A DNA stretch of 64,000 bases from Acidobacteriota bacterium (GCA_016712445.1 JADJRB010000001.1:620001-684000), one strand, 5' to 3'; numbered from the stretch's first letter, positions 39,705 to 50,031 are shown. The notes: generated by a model not told the origin, from the sequence alone. Program-made: numbers and translations.

Positions 39705-42700
39705 TCACCGGCCCATGAACTGGCGAACGGCATCCGTCGACAGGGCAAACTTGGCGAACGACCAGGACCGGTCCTTGCCGAGCGCGGAAAGCGTGGCGAT
39801 CAGTTGCCGGCGCGCTTCGCTGCGCGCTTCGAGCCAGGCCTCTGCCCCGCCAACCGCGAGCGCATCCTCGGTGGCCGAGGCTTGCAGGCGCACGAGTTCA
39901 GCGATCAGGCGACGGCCGGCCACGCGGTCCCAGAACGGCGCCAGCGAGAGACCCTCTCTGGCCGAAGCACGCAGCCGGTCAAGCCGCAGCGCATCCCCGA
40001 TGGCGTAAAACGCCGCGGCCGTTTCCAGCACCGGCTTCTTCGTGTGCCGGGCAACCTCCACCACGACGAGGCCTTGCGAGAAGTAGCTCATCGCGCTGGC
40101 CCAGCGGGCGAGCGCATCCGGCGCGCCCTGCTTTACGAAGGCCCGCGCGTCGCGCTCGATGCGTGAGGCGGGGAAAGACGTCTGCACCGAGGCCAGCGAA
40201 GCCTTCAGCTCGTTCAGCGGCGCCTGTGTCCGCTTGACCGCTTCGCCGATGGTCTCGCCGGCGGCGGCGCGGATGAACCAGGCGGCCGCCTCGCTGACGG
40301 CATGCACCGCTTCCAGTTGCAGGTCGGCCTGCAGGCCGGCGGGCACCACGGTGTCGAGCGCAAAGATTTCGCGGCGGAAGTTCGACAGGTCGAGCACCGC
40401 GCGCGCCGCCTCCAGGCCGCGCACGGCATCGGCGGGCTCGGCGCCCGTCAGCTCGCGCAGGCGCAGCAGACCGACCGGGCCGAAGAAATCCAGCGTCCGG
40501 TTCGCCACCACGGTAGCGATGATCTCGCGGCGCAGGCGGTGGTGCGACATGGCCTTCGAGAAGCCGTCGATCGGCGGCGGGAAATAGCCCTTGAGCACCG
40601 TTTCGAACCAGGGGTCATCGGGCAGCGTCGAGGCAACGAGATCGTCGAACAGCACGATCTTCGACCAGGCAAGGATCACCGCGAGCTCGGGCCGGGTCAG
40701 CGGGTGGCCATGTTCCTTGCGGGCCTGCATCGCCGTCGTCGACGGCAGTCCTTCCAGCGCGCGGTTCAGGACGCCGCGTTCTTCCAGATAGACCATCGCC
40801 CGTTCGAGCGCTTCGTGATCGGCGACGGCGGTGGCGCTGATCAGCGTCAAGGCGTTCGACTGGTCGTAATTGTGCTTCAGCACATGCGCGGCGACGTCGT
40901 CGGTCATCTGCGCCAGGAGCGCATTGCGGTCCGGCTCCTTGAGCGTGCCGAGGCGGATCGCTTCGGCGGCGAGGATCTTGATGTTCACTTCATGGTCGGA
41001 CGAATCGACGCCGGCCGAGTTGTCGATGGCGTCCGTGTTGAGGCGCCCGCCCGCCAGCGCGAACTCGATGCGGCCCGCCTGCGTGAGGCCGAGGTTTGCG
41101 CCCTCGCCGATCACCTTGGCTTTCAACTCGCGGCCATTGACGCGCACGCTGTCATTGGCGCGGTCACCGACATCCGCGTGGCTTTCGCTGGCGGCCTTCA
41201 CGTAGGTGCCGATGCCGCCGAACCAGAGAAGGTCCGCTTCTGCCTTGAGCAGGGCGTTGATCAGCTCATCCGGCGTGACCGCATCCTTGGCGAGGCCGGT
41301 CAGCGCTTTCACTTCCGGCGACAGCGGAATCGACTTGGCAGAGCGTGCGAATATGCCGCCGCCTTTTGAGATCAGCTTCGCGTCGTAGTCCGCCCAGGTG
41401 GAGCGTGGCAGGTCGAACATGCGCTGGCGTTCGGCCAGGGCCTTCGCCGGATCATCCGGGTTCGGATCAAGGAAGATGTGCATGTGGTTGAACGCCGCGA
41501 TCAGGCGGATCTCGGGCGACAGCAACATGCCGTTGCCGAAAACGTCGCCGGACATGTCGCCGACACCGATCACCGTGAAGGGCTCTGTCTGGATGTCGCG
41601 GCCCATTTCGCGGAAGTGGCGCTTGACCGCTTCCCAGGCGCCGCGCGCCGTAATGCCCATCTTCTTGTGGTCATAGCCGGCCGAGCCGCCAGAGGCGAAC
41701 GCGTCGCCGAGCCAGTGGCCCTTCTCGAGGCTGATGGCGTTGGCGGTGTCGGAGAAGGTTGCCGTGCCCTTGTCGGCGGCGACCACGAGGTAGGGATCCT
41801 CGCCGTCCCAGACCACAACATCCTGCGGCGGGACAAGCTTGCCCTTCACGAGGTTGTCGGTGAGGCCCAGCAGAGCGGTGATGAACTGCTTGTAGGCATC
41901 GCGGCCGCTTTCGAACCAGCTCGGATCCGTCCGCGGAGGAAGTTGTTTCGGATAGAACCCGCCCTTCGAGCCGACGGGCACGATGACCGCGTTCTTCACC
42001 TGCTGCGCCTTCACGAGACCCAGCACCTCGGTGCGGTAATCAGACGGGCGGTCCGACCAGCGCAGGCCGCCGCGCGCGACCGGTCCGAAGCGCAGGTGGA
42101 CGCCTTCGACCTTCGGGCTCGACATGAAGATTTCGCGGAAGGGCTTTGGCTCCGGCAGGTCAGCGAGTTCGCGGCTCGCCACCTTGAAGCTGATCCAGTC
42201 GCGCGGCTCGCCGTCTTCGCTCAACTGGTAGAAGTTGGTGCGCTGGATCGCTCGCACGAGCGCGAACAGCCGGCGTAGCACGATGTCGTCGGTGAGGCTG
42301 GCGACATTCTTCATCACGTCCTCGAAGTCGGACGCCAGCTGGGCTTCAACCTTGCTGCGGGCCTCGAGCGTCTTGTGCGCCTTCGGATCGAACCGGGCGG
42401 CGAACAGGTCAAGCAGGCGCCGAGTGGCGGCCGGATAGTTCGCCAGCGCCGCTTCCTGGACTTCCTGCGGCTGGTCCATCCCGCTCTGGCGCCGGTAGGC
42501 CGCCAGCGCGCGGATCAGCGCGGCTTCGCGCCAGGTGGCGCCGGCCGACAGCACGAGCCGGTTGAAGCCGTCATCATCCGCCTTGCCGCTCCAGACTGCG
42601 ATGAAGGCATCTTCGAGCGCATGGCCGACCTGTTTCAGGGCCAGCGCGGAGCCGTCTGCTGTTTCCATGGACAGCGAGTGGATCCAGTAGATATCCGGCG

Positions 42701-44426
42701 CATCGGCGACCGGCTTGACCGGCGGGCGCACCGGATAGCCCGTCTCGAAATGCACGAACAGGCCGAGATTTTCGAACACCGGCACGCAGCGCGACAGGGC
42801 AATCGCGCCGTCCCGCGCGAAGATCTTTACACGGATTTTCGAGAGATCATCGGTTTCGCGCCGATAGGCGCGCGCAACCATTGGCCGGCCGGCGCTGAGC
42901 GCGGCCATGCTGGTGACGTCCTTCAGCGCTTCTTCCGGGCTGAACGCTTCGCGGTAGGCGGCGTTGAAGGCGCCGATGAAGGCACGGGCCCCTTCCCGGT
43001 CGGCGCCGGTGAGGTCTGATTCCATCAGCTGGTCGCGGAAACCCTGGTCCCAGGTACGTGCCAGCGTGGCGATGCGTTGTTCGATCTCCTCGGCGTCCGG
43101 CTCCGGATGGCCGGGCGACAGGCCGATCTCGAAATGCACGCGCGCCAGCGGGCCGGCATCGAAATAGGGCTGGAACGAACGCAGCGTGCCCCGGTAGGCT
43201 TCGGTCAGAACCGCGCCGATGCGCTGGCGCAGCGCCGTGTCGTAGGACTCGCGCGGCACGAAGACGAGCGCCGTGACAAACCGGTCGAACTCGTCGCGCC
43301 GCAGGAAAACCTTCGTGCGCGGGCGCCCGATGAGGTGCAGCGCGCCCATGATCATCGGACCTAGCCGCGTCGAGCGCGTCTGGAAAAGCTCGTCGCGCGG
43401 CCAGGTCTCGATCAGGTTGGCCAGCGCCTTTTCGGTATGCCCGCCGGGCGCGGCGCCCGAGGCGGTCATGATCTTCTGCACCCGCCGGCGCATGAACGGG
43501 ATCGAGCGCGCCGTCTCGTCATAGGCTTCCGCCGTGAAGAGACCGAGGAAACGGACCTCGCCGTTCACCCGGCCCTGCGCGTCATATTTCTTGATGCCGA
43601 TATAGTCGCACGGCACGCGCCGGTGCACCCGGCTCGGCAGGGTCGACTTGGCGATGATCAGCGGCGCCGGCTGGGCGAGGAATTCGCCGACTTCCTGGGT
43701 CAGCACCAGCGGCTCGGAATCGCGCGACAGGATGTTGAGGTTCTCGTCGCGCAGGATGCCGAGGTTCGAACCTTCAACCATCAGCGGCTCGGACGCCATC
43801 ACATGGCCGTCCGCATCGGTCTCGAAATCATACTCGCGGCTGCCGAGGAAAACATAATGTTCCTTCTGCAGCCATTCGAGGAAGGCGACGGCTTCATCCC
43901 GCTCGGCCGGCTGGATGTGCTGGACGGCCGAAAGGCGCTTCATTTCGGCGCGCATGCGCGCCTGCATTGCCCGGTGGTCGGAGACGGCCCGCTGCACATC
44001 AGCCAGCGTCGTGCGCGCGCCCGCCTCGAGCAGTTCAGCCTCGCCATGCGTCAGCAGCGAGGTGTGGATCTGGATCACCGAGACCATCCGCCCGTCGGCC
44101 AGCGTGACCACCGGGTGGAACAGCGTCTTCACTTCATGGCCCTGCGCGGCGCACTCGCCGAGCAGCGAATCGACGAGGAACGGCATGTCGGGGCCGGTCG
44201 CTTCAAGCACGCCGCGCCCGAGCTGTCCCTTGGCGCCCGCCGCATGCGGCAGCACCCGCACAGCCTGCTCGCCGGCCGGCACCTGCGAGGCCCAGCTCCA
44301 GAGACCCGCCGAGAGGGCCTTGATGTCTGCGTCGGTGAGACCGGTCAGGTCCTCACCTGCGGCCTCCTGCAGGATCTGTTCGAGAACCTGGCCTTCGGGC
44401 CCGGTGGCGGCTGCGGTACGGGTCAT
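39705..44426 (-). CDS. NAD-specific glutamate dehydrogenase, large (GDH-180-like) type
   Basis: The 1,573-residue enzyme deaminates glutamate to 2-oxoglutarate with NAD, mainly in catabolism. The N-terminal half (about 1-700) contains ACT-like regulatory domains. The catalytic part includes RGGLRWSDRPSDYRTEVLGLVKAQQVKNAVIVPVG (only the core RWSDR is quoted as diagnostic), GSKGGFYPK, FGNGMLLS and a C-terminal extension unique to the large family. Length matches the roughly 180-kDa class known from Caulobacter, Pseudomonas and Streptomyces. Start ATG 44426 follows AGGTGAG by about 10 bases. It is a single-gene unit. Confidence 0.95.
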   Translation of the reverse strand: MTRTAAATGPEGQVLEQILQEAAGEDLTGLTDADIKALSAGLWSWASQVPAGEQAVRVLPHAAGAKGQLGRGVLEATGPDMPFLVDSLLGECAAQGHEVKTLFHPVVTLADGRMVSVIQIHTSLLTHGEAELLEAGARTTLADVQRAVSDHRAMQARMRAEMKRLSAVQHIQPAERDEAVAFLEWLQKEHYVFLGSREYDFETDADGHVMASEPLMVEGSNLGILRDENLNILSRDSEPLVLTQEVGEFLAQPAPLIIAKSTLPSRVHRRVPCDYIGIKKYDAQGRVNGEVRFLGLFTAEAYDETARSIPFMRRRVQKIMTASGAAPGGHTEKALANLIETWPRDELFQTRSTRLGPMIMGALHLIGRPRTKVFLRRDEFDRFVTALVFVPRESYDTALRQRIGAVLTEAYRGTLRSFQPYFDAGPLARVHFEIGLSPGHPEPDAEEIEQRIATLARTWDQGFRDQLMESDLTGADREGARAFIGAFNAAYREAFSPEEALKDVTSMAALSAGRPMVARAYRRETDDLSKIRVKIFARDGAIALSRCVPVFENLGLFVHFETGYPVRPPVKPVADAPDIYWIHSLSMETADGSALALKQVGHALEDAFIAVWSGKADDDGFNRLVLSAGATWREAALIRALAAYRRQSGMDQPQEVQEAALANYPAATRRLLDLFAARFDPKAHKTLEARSKVEAQLASDFEDVMKNVASLTDDIVLRRLFALVRAIQRTNFYQLSEDGEPRDWISFKVASRELADLPEPKPFREIFMSSPKVEGVHLRFGPVARGGLRWSDRPSDYRTEVLGLVKAQQVKNAVIVPVGSKGGFYPKQLPPRTDPSWFESGRDAYKQFITALLGLTDNLVKGKLVPPQDVVVWDGEDPYLVVAADKGTATFSDTANAISLEKGHWLGDAFASGGSAGYDHKKMGITARGAWEAVKRHFREMGRDIQTEPFTVIGVGDMSGDVFGNGMLLSPEIRLIAAFNHMHIFLDPNPDDPAKALAERQRMFDLPRSTWADYDAKLISKGGGIFARSAKSIPLSPEVKALTGLAKDAVTPDELINALLKAEADLLWFGGIGTYVKAASESHADVGDRANDSVRVNGRELKAKVIGEGANLGLTQAGRIEFALAGGRLNTDAIDNSAGVDSSDHEVNIKILAAEAIRLGTLKEPDRNALLAQMTDDVAAHVLKHNYDQSNALTLISATAVADHEALERAMVYLEERGVLNRALEGLPSTTAMQARKEHGHPLTRPELAVILAWSKIVLFDDLVASTLPDDPWFETVLKGYFPPPIDGFSKAMSHHRLRREIIATVVANRTLDFFGPVGLLRLRELTGAEPADAVRGLEAARAVLDLSNFRREIFALDTVVPAGLQADLQLEAVHAVSEAAAWFIRAAAGETIGEAVKRTQAPLNELKASLASVQTSFPASRIERDARAFVKQGAPDALARWASAMSYFSQGLVVVEVARHTKKPVLETAAAFYAIGDALRLDRLRASAREGLSLAPFWDRVAGRRLIAELVRLQASATEDALAVGGAEAWLEARSEARRQLIATLSALGKDRSWSFAKFALSTDAVRQFMGR

Positions 44427-44790
44427 GGATACGACTCACCTAAGGGAAATCTGATCCCTCGGGTCTACTCCCGGGCGGTGAGCGCTTCAACAATCATGGT
44501 CTGAATCAAAGCGGAAGAAACGGAAACGCGCGTTGACGTTTGCGTGCGCGTAAAGGGGGGAGAGTTCAGGCCGGAAATAAGCGGGCCCGCCGAACGGGGA
44601 CATGTCCGGCGGGCCCTTCAGAATCTTCCGCAGGCTGGGTGGGGGGACGCACGCGGAAGCCTGAATTCATATTTCGGGTCGAGAACAACGATATCAATGC
44701 CGAAATCGTCTAATAAAAGTTAACGATTCGACATCTACCGGTGAACAGCCCCGTTCCTGCAAGCGCAGTCTATACAGGAAAGTCGACTGA
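44427..44790. other. 364-bp intergenic region between NAD-GDH and AI-2E-type genes
   Basis: The gap should hold the NAD-GDH promoter (minus strand) and the terminator of the permease gene. The only clear structure is the hairpin at 44583-44616. A G-rich stretch (GTGGGGGGACG near 44640) and an AT-richer segment 44660-44740 with TAATAAAAGTTAACG are visible. No open frame, tRNA or recognisable riboswitch was seen. Confidence 0.5.
44583..44616 (-). terminator. Probable terminator of the AI-2E-type permease gene
   Basis: GGGCCCGCCG at 44583-44592 pairs exactly with CGGCGGGCCC at 44607-44616. Read on the minus strand it is followed by CGCTTATTT, a weak T-tract. It lies about 175 bp past the permease stop, so assignment is tentative. 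Confidence 0.5.
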
Positions 44791-45900
44791 TCAACTACCG
44801 GCGGACGCATTCGTTCCCGCATCGCTGTGATGCGTTGTTCCTTGGGGGTTTCCGTCGGCCGACAGGAGGATCGCCATCCAGCGTGTTTCCTGGGACTGGG
44901 CCAGCAGGATCATCATCAGCACGGTCAGCGGCGCCGACAGGAACATGCCGGGAATGCCCCAGAGAACACCCCATATTGCAAGGGCCAGAAGTACCACAAG
45001 CGCCGACAGGTTCAGCGAATCGCCCATCATTCGGGGCTGCACGAAGTTGCCGATCGAGAACTGCCAGAAACTGACAATCCCGAACACGATGGCCGCGTAG
45101 ATATAGGAGTCCTCCGGCACGAGCCCCGGCACCCATCCGGGCACGGCCGGCTGCACCAGCGCGAACAGCGGCGGCACCAAGGCTGCGACGATCGACCCCA
45201 CCGTCGGGATGTAGTTGAGTACGAAAATCAGAGCCGACAGGAACAGTGCATTTTGCACACCCAGCGCGAGCAGGGAGGCGTAGGTCAGCAGCGTGATCAG
45301 GGCTGAGATCAGGGTCTGGACCCAAAGGTATTTCTCGATGCCCAGCCGCGCTTCACTGCCGATGGCGCGCACCTGCGCCCGCCGCTCGGGATCGGGGAAG
45401 ATATTGTCCAGCTTGTTCGACCAGCCGCCCTGGGCAGCGAACAGGAAGGCTACATAGATGAGGATCAGCACGATATCGCCGGAGAGGCCGCGGACCGAAT
45501 TGGCGATGGTGGCGAAAAACACCTGGCCGCGCTCGTTGAAGACGAGCTGCGTCAGCGACGGGGCATCAGTCAGGCCGAAGGCACGGTAGATATCATAGAT
45601 CAGCGCGTTGATCTTGTTCTCATAGTCGCCCGCATCGCGTCCGAACTCCGCGACGCCGTTCGCCATGAGGGCAATGAAGCCGATGAAGCCGCCGCTGACG
45701 ATCAGGACGGCGAACAGGCGCGCCGCGCGCAGGTCCAGACGGTCGGTCGCATTGTCGATCGCCGCTGCGAAACCTTCGATGATCAGGAACAGGAAAACGG
45801 CCATCGCAAAGGTGGCGAGAATGTCGCGTCCGAAGTACAGCAGGGCAATGATCACGCCGGTGGCAATGATCCAGGTTCCTACCTTGGCAGAACGGTCCAT
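44791..45900 (-). CDS. AI-2E family transporter (PerM/TqsA-like)
   Basis: The 369-residue inner membrane protein has about eight helices in the AI-2E transporter arrangement: paired helices at the N-terminus, a soluble middle (about 90-150), and the family signature region FVLNYIPTVGSIVAALVPPLFAL (quoted core NYIPTVGS) with GIPGMFLSAPLTVLMMILL near the end. Family members export signals or ions; the substrate here is not known. It is a single gene, divergent from the HerA-like ATPase. Confidence 0.9.
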   Translation of the reverse strand: MDRSAKVGTWIIATGVIIALLYFGRDILATFAMAVFLFLIIEGFAAAIDNATDRLDLRAARLFAVLIVSGGFIGFIALMANGVAEFGRDAGDYENKINALIYDIYRAFGLTDAPSLTQLVFNERGQVFFATIANSVRGLSGDIVLILIYVAFLFAAQGGWSNKLDNIFPDPERRAQVRAIGSEARLGIEKYLWVQTLISALITLLTYASLLALGVQNALFLSALIFVLNYIPTVGSIVAALVPPLFALVQPAVPGWVPGLVPEDSYIYAAIVFGIVSFWQFSIGNFVQPRMMGDSLNLSALVVLLALAIWGVLWGIPGMFLSAPLTVLMMILLAQSQETRWMAILLSADGNPQGTTHHSDAGTNASAGS

Positions 45901-46042
45901 GCGCTAAGTATCTCCGGGAGAACAGCGCGCACGCTTAGCGTTCCGTCCGGCGCGGTCAAGCGCCGCGCACGGGTGATGCGGCTTGCCGAATCCGGCCAAA
46001 CCACTAGCCTGCAGCGCTGGAGTTCAGAATGAAGGGCCGAGC

Positions 46043-47566
46043 ATGACCGACACGATCTTCCTGGGCGGCGCGGACGCCAACGCGACCGGCAAGCCGGATG
46101 TTGCCCAGTCGCTGATCCTCAAGGTGGCCAACCGGCACGGCCTTGTCGCCGGCGCCACCGGCACCGGCAAGACGGTGACGCTGCAGGTCATGGCGCAGGC
46201 TTTCTCGGACGCCGGCGTGCCGGTCTTCGCAGCCGACGTGAAGGGTGACCTTTCGGGCATCTGCATGCCCGGCAGCGAGACGCACAAGGCGCATGCCAGC
46301 CTCGTCTCCCGCGCCGAAGCCATCGGCATGGGCGAACTGAAATATGAAGCTGCGCCGACCATCTTCTGGGACGTGTTCGGCGACACGGGTCACCCGATCC
46401 GGGCGACGATCACCGAGATGGGGCCCCTGCTCCTCTCGCGCCTGATGGGCCTCACCGACGTGCAGGAAGGCGTGCTCAACATCGCCTTCCAGTATGCAGA
46501 CGACAACGGCCTCCTGCTGCTCGACTTGAAGGACCTGCGCAAGCTGCTGGTCAGCCTCGGCGACGATACGGTGCGCACGGAAGTCAGCCGCAAGTACGGC
46601 AATGTCGCGCCGGCCTCGCTCTCTGCCGTGCAGCGCGAACTGCTCGTGCTCGAACGCGATGGGGCCGAGCGGTTCTTCGGCGAGCCAGCCCTCGAGCTTT
46701 CGGATTTCATGCGCACGACGACGAGCGGGCGCGGCTACATCAACATCCTGGACGCGCGCAAGCTCATCAACTCGCCGAAGCTCTATTCCACCTTCCTGCT
46801 CTGGCTGCTCTCGGAGCTCTTCGAGGAACTTCCGGAGATCGGCGATCCCGAGAAGCCGCGCCTCGTCTTCTTCTTCGACGAGGCCCACCTGCTGTTCGCC
46901 GATGCGCCCGCTGCCCTTATGCAGAAAATCGAGCAGGTCGTGCGCCTGATCCGGTCCAAGGGCGTCGGCGTCTATTTCGTCACGCAGAACCCGCGCGACC
47001 TGCCGGAGAGCGTCCTCGCGCAGCTCGGCAACCGCATGCAGCATGCCCTGCGCGCCTATACGCCGACCGAACAGAAGGCAGTGAAATCTGCCGCCGCGTC
47101 CTTCCGTCCGAACCCCGCCTTCAAGACTGAAGCGGCGATCACCGAGATGGGCGTTGGCGAGGCACTGGTCTCCACGCTCGAAGCCAAGGGCGCCCCGGCG
47201 ATGGTGCAGAAGACGCTGATCCGTCCGCCTTCTTCCCGCCTCGGTCCGGCGACCGATCCGGAGCGTGCCGAGGTGCAGAAGGCAAGCCCGGTGCTTGGCA
47301 AGTATGACAAGGCGATCGACCGGGAATCCGCCTACGAGATCCTGACGAAGCGCGAGGAGGCGGCCGCCAAGGAAGCGGAGAAGCTCGCCAAGCTTGAGGC
47401 CAAGGAGAAGGAAGCCGCCGCCAAGGCCAAGGCGAAAGGCAAGACAACCACCCGCTCGCGCCGGATGACCGCCAGCGAGCGCGCCGTCAACAACGCCGCC
47501 TCGACCGCCAGCCGCGAAGTCGTGCGCTATGTCTTGCGCGGTATTTTCGGAACACGGAAACGGTAA
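46043..47566 (+). CDS. HerA-like ATPase (DUF853, YjgR family)
   Basis: The 507-residue protein is a RecA/FtsK-HerA type ATPase with Walker A GATGTGKTV near residue 38, Walker B LVFFFDEAHLLF, and sensor VGVYFVTQNPRDLPESV. The C-terminal region has a lysine/alanine coiled coil (KEAEKLAKLEAKEKEAAAK) and a basic tail. YjgR/DUF853 proteins are of unknown biological role; HerA relatives translocate DNA. ATG 46043 (MTDTIFLGGA) is preferred over the open frame back to 45983 because GAAGGG precedes it. Confidence 0.92.
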   Translation: MTDTIFLGGADANATGKPDVAQSLILKVANRHGLVAGATGTGKTVTLQVMAQAFSDAGVPVFAADVKGDLSGICMPGSETHKAHASLVSRAEAIGMGELKYEAAPTIFWDVFGDTGHPIRATITEMGPLLLSRLMGLTDVQEGVLNIAFQYADDNGLLLLDLKDLRKLLVSLGDDTVRTEVSRKYGNVAPASLSAVQRELLVLERDGAERFFGEPALELSDFMRTTTSGRGYINILDARKLINSPKLYSTFLLWLLSELFEELPEIGDPEKPRLVFFFDEAHLLFADAPAALMQKIEQVVRLIRSKGVGVYFVTQNPRDLPESVLAQLGNRMQHALRAYTPTEQKAVKSAAASFRPNPAFKTEAAITEMGVGEALVSTLEAKGAPAMVQKTLIRPPSSRLGPATDPERAEVQKASPVLGKYDKAIDRESAYEILTKREEAAAKEAEKLAKLEAKEKEAAAKAKAKGKTTTRSRRMTASERAVNNAASTASREVVRYVLRGIFGTRKR

Positions 47567-47571
47567 CGCCG

Positions 47572-47769
47572 ATGCGCACACTCGCCGCCCTCACCCTCGT
47601 CGCCCTCTCGGCCTGCACCTATGGCCCGCGTGAAAAAGGCTGGACCGGTAGCCCCGGCGCCCAGTCCTACGAAACCGCGGTCGCCTCCTGTAGCCAGTCC
47701 AGCTACAACAATACCGACCAGTTCACGGTCTGCATGGCGGGCCGCGGCTGGACGCGCACCCCGCGCTGA
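47572..47769 (+). CDS. Small lipoprotein of unknown function
   Basis: The 65-residue product has a signal with lipobox LSAC (Cys15). The mature part of about 50 residues, TYGPREKGWTGSPGAQ and FTVCMAGRGWTRTPR, has two more cysteines and repeated GW/RGW motifs. No family is recognised. It starts 5 bases after the HerA-like stop and is probably in the same operon. Confidence 0.7.
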   Translation: MRTLAALTLVALSACTYGPREKGWTGSPGAQSYETAVASCSQSSYNNTDQFTVCMAGRGWTRTPR

Positions 47770-47907
47770 ACGCGGCCTGGGCCTTACAGGATGACACTTC
47801 GGTGAGGCTTGCCCCTCCCCCAGCGTCAGCAGTGGCGAAAATGCGGCGCGCGCCCTATAGTCTACTTAGAGCCCAGATCAGTCATGCCAAAGGGAGGCAC
47901 CCGGCCA

Positions 47908-49338
47908 ATGAAGGAATACCTCAAGTTCTACATCGACGGCGCCTGGGTCGATCCGGTGACCCCGCGCAAGCTGGAAGTCGAAAACCCGGCGACCGAAGAA
48001 AACTTTGCCGTCATCTCGCTCGGCTCGAAAGCCGACGCTGACAAGGCTGTTGCCGCCGCAAAGAAAGCTTTCCCCAGCTTCTCGCAGACCTCGGTCGAAT
48101 ACCGCGCCGACCTGCTCGACAAGATCACGGCCGGTATCCAGAAGCGCATGCCGGAACTGGCCGCAGCGATTTCCAGTGAAATGGGCGCGCCGATGTGGCT
48201 GGCCAACGGCGCACACGTGCCGGCCGGCATGGGCCACTTCGCCACCGCCGCCGCGATCCTTCGCAGCTACAAGTTCGAAGAGCTGAAGGGCACGACCCTT
48301 CTGCGCAAGGAGCCGATCGGCGTCTGCGCCTTCATCACGCCCTGGAACTGGCCGCTGAACCAGATCGCCTGCAAGGTTGCGCCGGCGATCGCAGCGGGCT
48401 GCACGATGGTTCTCAAGCCGTCCGAAATTGCGCCGCTGGACGCGATGATCTTCGCTGAGATCATGCACGAGGCCGGCGTGCCGAAGGGCGTGTTCAACCT
48501 CGTCAACGGCGACGGCCCGGGCGTCGGCGCTGTCCTCTCTTCGCACCCGGATGTCGACATGGTGAGCTTCACCGGTTCGACCCGCGCCGGCGTGCTCGTC
48601 GCGCAGGCCGCTGCCCCGACCGTCAAGCGCGTCGCGCAGGAACTCGGCGGCAAGAGCCCGAACATCGTGTTGCCGAACGCCGACCTCAAGAAGGCAGTTG
48701 CTGGCGGCGTGATGTCGATGATGACGAACACCGGCCAGAGCTGCAACGCGCCGAGCCGCATGTTCGTCCAGAAGGACCAGCAGAACGAAGCGATCGCGAT
48801 TGCGAAAGCGACGGCCGAATCCGTGAAGGTGATGATGCCGGGCGAAGCGACGCCGGGCGCCATTGGTCCGATCTCGAACGGCAACCAGTACCAGAAGGTC
48901 CAGGACCTGATCCAGAAGGGCATCGAAGAGGGCGCCACGCTCGTCGCCGGTGGCCCGGGCCGTCCGGAAGGCTTCAACAAGGGCTATTTCGCCCGGCCGA
49001 CCGTGTTCGCCAACGTGACCAATGACATGACCATCGCGCGCGAGGAAATCTTCGGGCCGGTGCTCTGCATCCTGCCGTACGACACCGTCGACCAGGCCGT
49101 CGAGATGGCCAACGACACCGTGTATGGCCTCGCCGGCTATGTGCAGGGTCCGGAGAAGGACGCCTACGCCATCGCCAACCGCATCCGCGCTGGCCAGATC
49201 AACGTGAACGGCTCCAGCCCGGATTTCTCCGCACCTTTCGGCGGCTACGGCCAGTCCGGCAACGGCCGCGAATGGGGCGAGCACGGTTTCGAGGAATTCC
49301 TCGAAGTGAAGGCTGTCATCGGCTACAAGGCTGCGTGA
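47908..49338 (+). CDS. Aldehyde dehydrogenase family protein
   Basis: The 476-residue NAD(P)-dependent dehydrogenase oxidises an aldehyde to the acid. It has FITPWNWPLNQIACKVAPAIAAGCTMVLKPSE (cofactor region, core PWNWPL), SFTGSTRAGVLVAQAAA, the catalytic Glu in QELGGKSPN and catalytic Cys in NTGQSCNAPSR. The substrate is unknown. ATG 47908 is chosen because AGGGAGG lies about 10 bases upstream; an earlier in-frame ATG at 47884 overlaps that ribosome site. It ends at a strong terminator. Confidence 0.95.
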   Translation: MKEYLKFYIDGAWVDPVTPRKLEVENPATEENFAVISLGSKADADKAVAAAKKAFPSFSQTSVEYRADLLDKITAGIQKRMPELAAAISSEMGAPMWLANGAHVPAGMGHFATAAAILRSYKFEELKGTTLLRKEPIGVCAFITPWNWPLNQIACKVAPAIAAGCTMVLKPSEIAPLDAMIFAEIMHEAGVPKGVFNLVNGDGPGVGAVLSSHPDVDMVSFTGSTRAGVLVAQAAAPTVKRVAQELGGKSPNIVLPNADLKKAVAGGVMSMMTNTGQSCNAPSRMFVQKDQQNEAIAIAKATAESVKVMMPGEATPGAIGPISNGNQYQKVQDLIQKGIEEGATLVAGGPGRPEGFNKGYFARPTVFANVTNDMTIAREEIFGPVLCILPYDTVDQAVEMANDTVYGLAGYVQGPEKDAYAIANRIRAGQINVNGSSPDFSAPFGGYGQSGNGREWGEHGFEEFLEVKAVIGYKAA

Positions 49339-49362
49339 ACCTGGCTTTGCGCTGAAACACAG

Positions 49363-49394
49363 GAAACGGCAGCCGCAAGCTGCCGTTTCTTTTT
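49363..49394 (+). terminator. Rho-independent terminator after the aldehyde dehydrogenase gene
   Basis: GAAACGGCAGC at 49363-49373 pairs perfectly with GCTGCCGTTTC at 49379-49389, followed by TTTTT. It ends 22 bases before the next gene. Confidence 0.93.
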
Positions 49395-49416
49395 ATCCGG
49401 ATACAGAGGAACTCGA

Positions 49417-50031
49417 ATGTCCCTGAAACTTCACCACCTCAATGCCTCGCGTTCGCAGCGCATCGTCTGGCTGCTGCTGGAACTCGGCGTGCCGCACGAG
49501 ATCGTCCACCATAAGCGCAATCCGACGACCCGGCTGGCGCCGCCCGAGCTGCTGAAGATCCACCCGCTCGGCAAGTCGCCACTGCTGGAGCATGACGGAA
49601 TCGTTGTCGCGGAGACGGGCGCCATCGCGGAATACCTGCTGGCCAAGTTCGACCCCGACCACAAGCTGCATCCGAAACCGGATTCGCCTGATTTCCCGCG
49701 CTATCTCGAATGGCTGCACGCCGCTGAGGGTGCGGCGTTCCTACCCTCGCTGGTGACGATGTATGTCGGGCTCGCCGGTGTCAGCGAAGGGGCGTTCGTC
49801 AACCGCATGGGCGAAGAACGCGACAAGGCTGCGAACCTCATCGAACAGCATTTGTCGAAGCATGCCTACTTCGCGGGTGACGCCTTCAGCGCGGCCGACT
49901 GCCTGATGGGCTTCCAGATTGCAGGCATGGGCGCGCGCGGCGATCTCGCGAACCGGCCGGCGACCAAAGCCTGGCTCGACAAGGTCTCGGCCCGCCCTGC
50001 TTACAAGGCAATGCTCGAAGTCGGCATCTGA
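49417..50031 (+). CDS. Glutathione S-transferase
   Basis: The 204-residue GST has the N-terminal thioredoxin-like domain (MSLKLHHLNASRSQRIVWLL with the catalytic Ser in NASRSQR; HPLGKSPLLEHDG with the cis-Pro glutathione-binding loop; VAETGAIAEYLL) and a helical C-terminal domain from about residue 90. It conjugates or reduces substrates with glutathione in the cytoplasm; the substrate is unknown. GAGGAACTCGA lies before the ATG. Confidence 0.95.
   Translation: MSLKLHHLNASRSQRIVWLLLELGVPHEIVHHKRNPTTRLAPPELLKIHPLGKSPLLEHDGIVVAETGAIAEYLLAKFDPDHKLHPKPDSPDFPRYLEWLHAAEGAAFLPSLVTMYVGLAGVSEGAFVNRMGEERDKAANLIEQHLSKHAYFAGDAFSAADCLMGFQIAGMGARGDLANRPATKAWLDKVSARPAYKAMLEVGI

Noticed and set aside
44427..44790. 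tRNA or riboswitch in the gap before NAD-GDH
   Set aside because: No cloverleaf or conserved riboswitch core could be traced; only one hairpin is clear.
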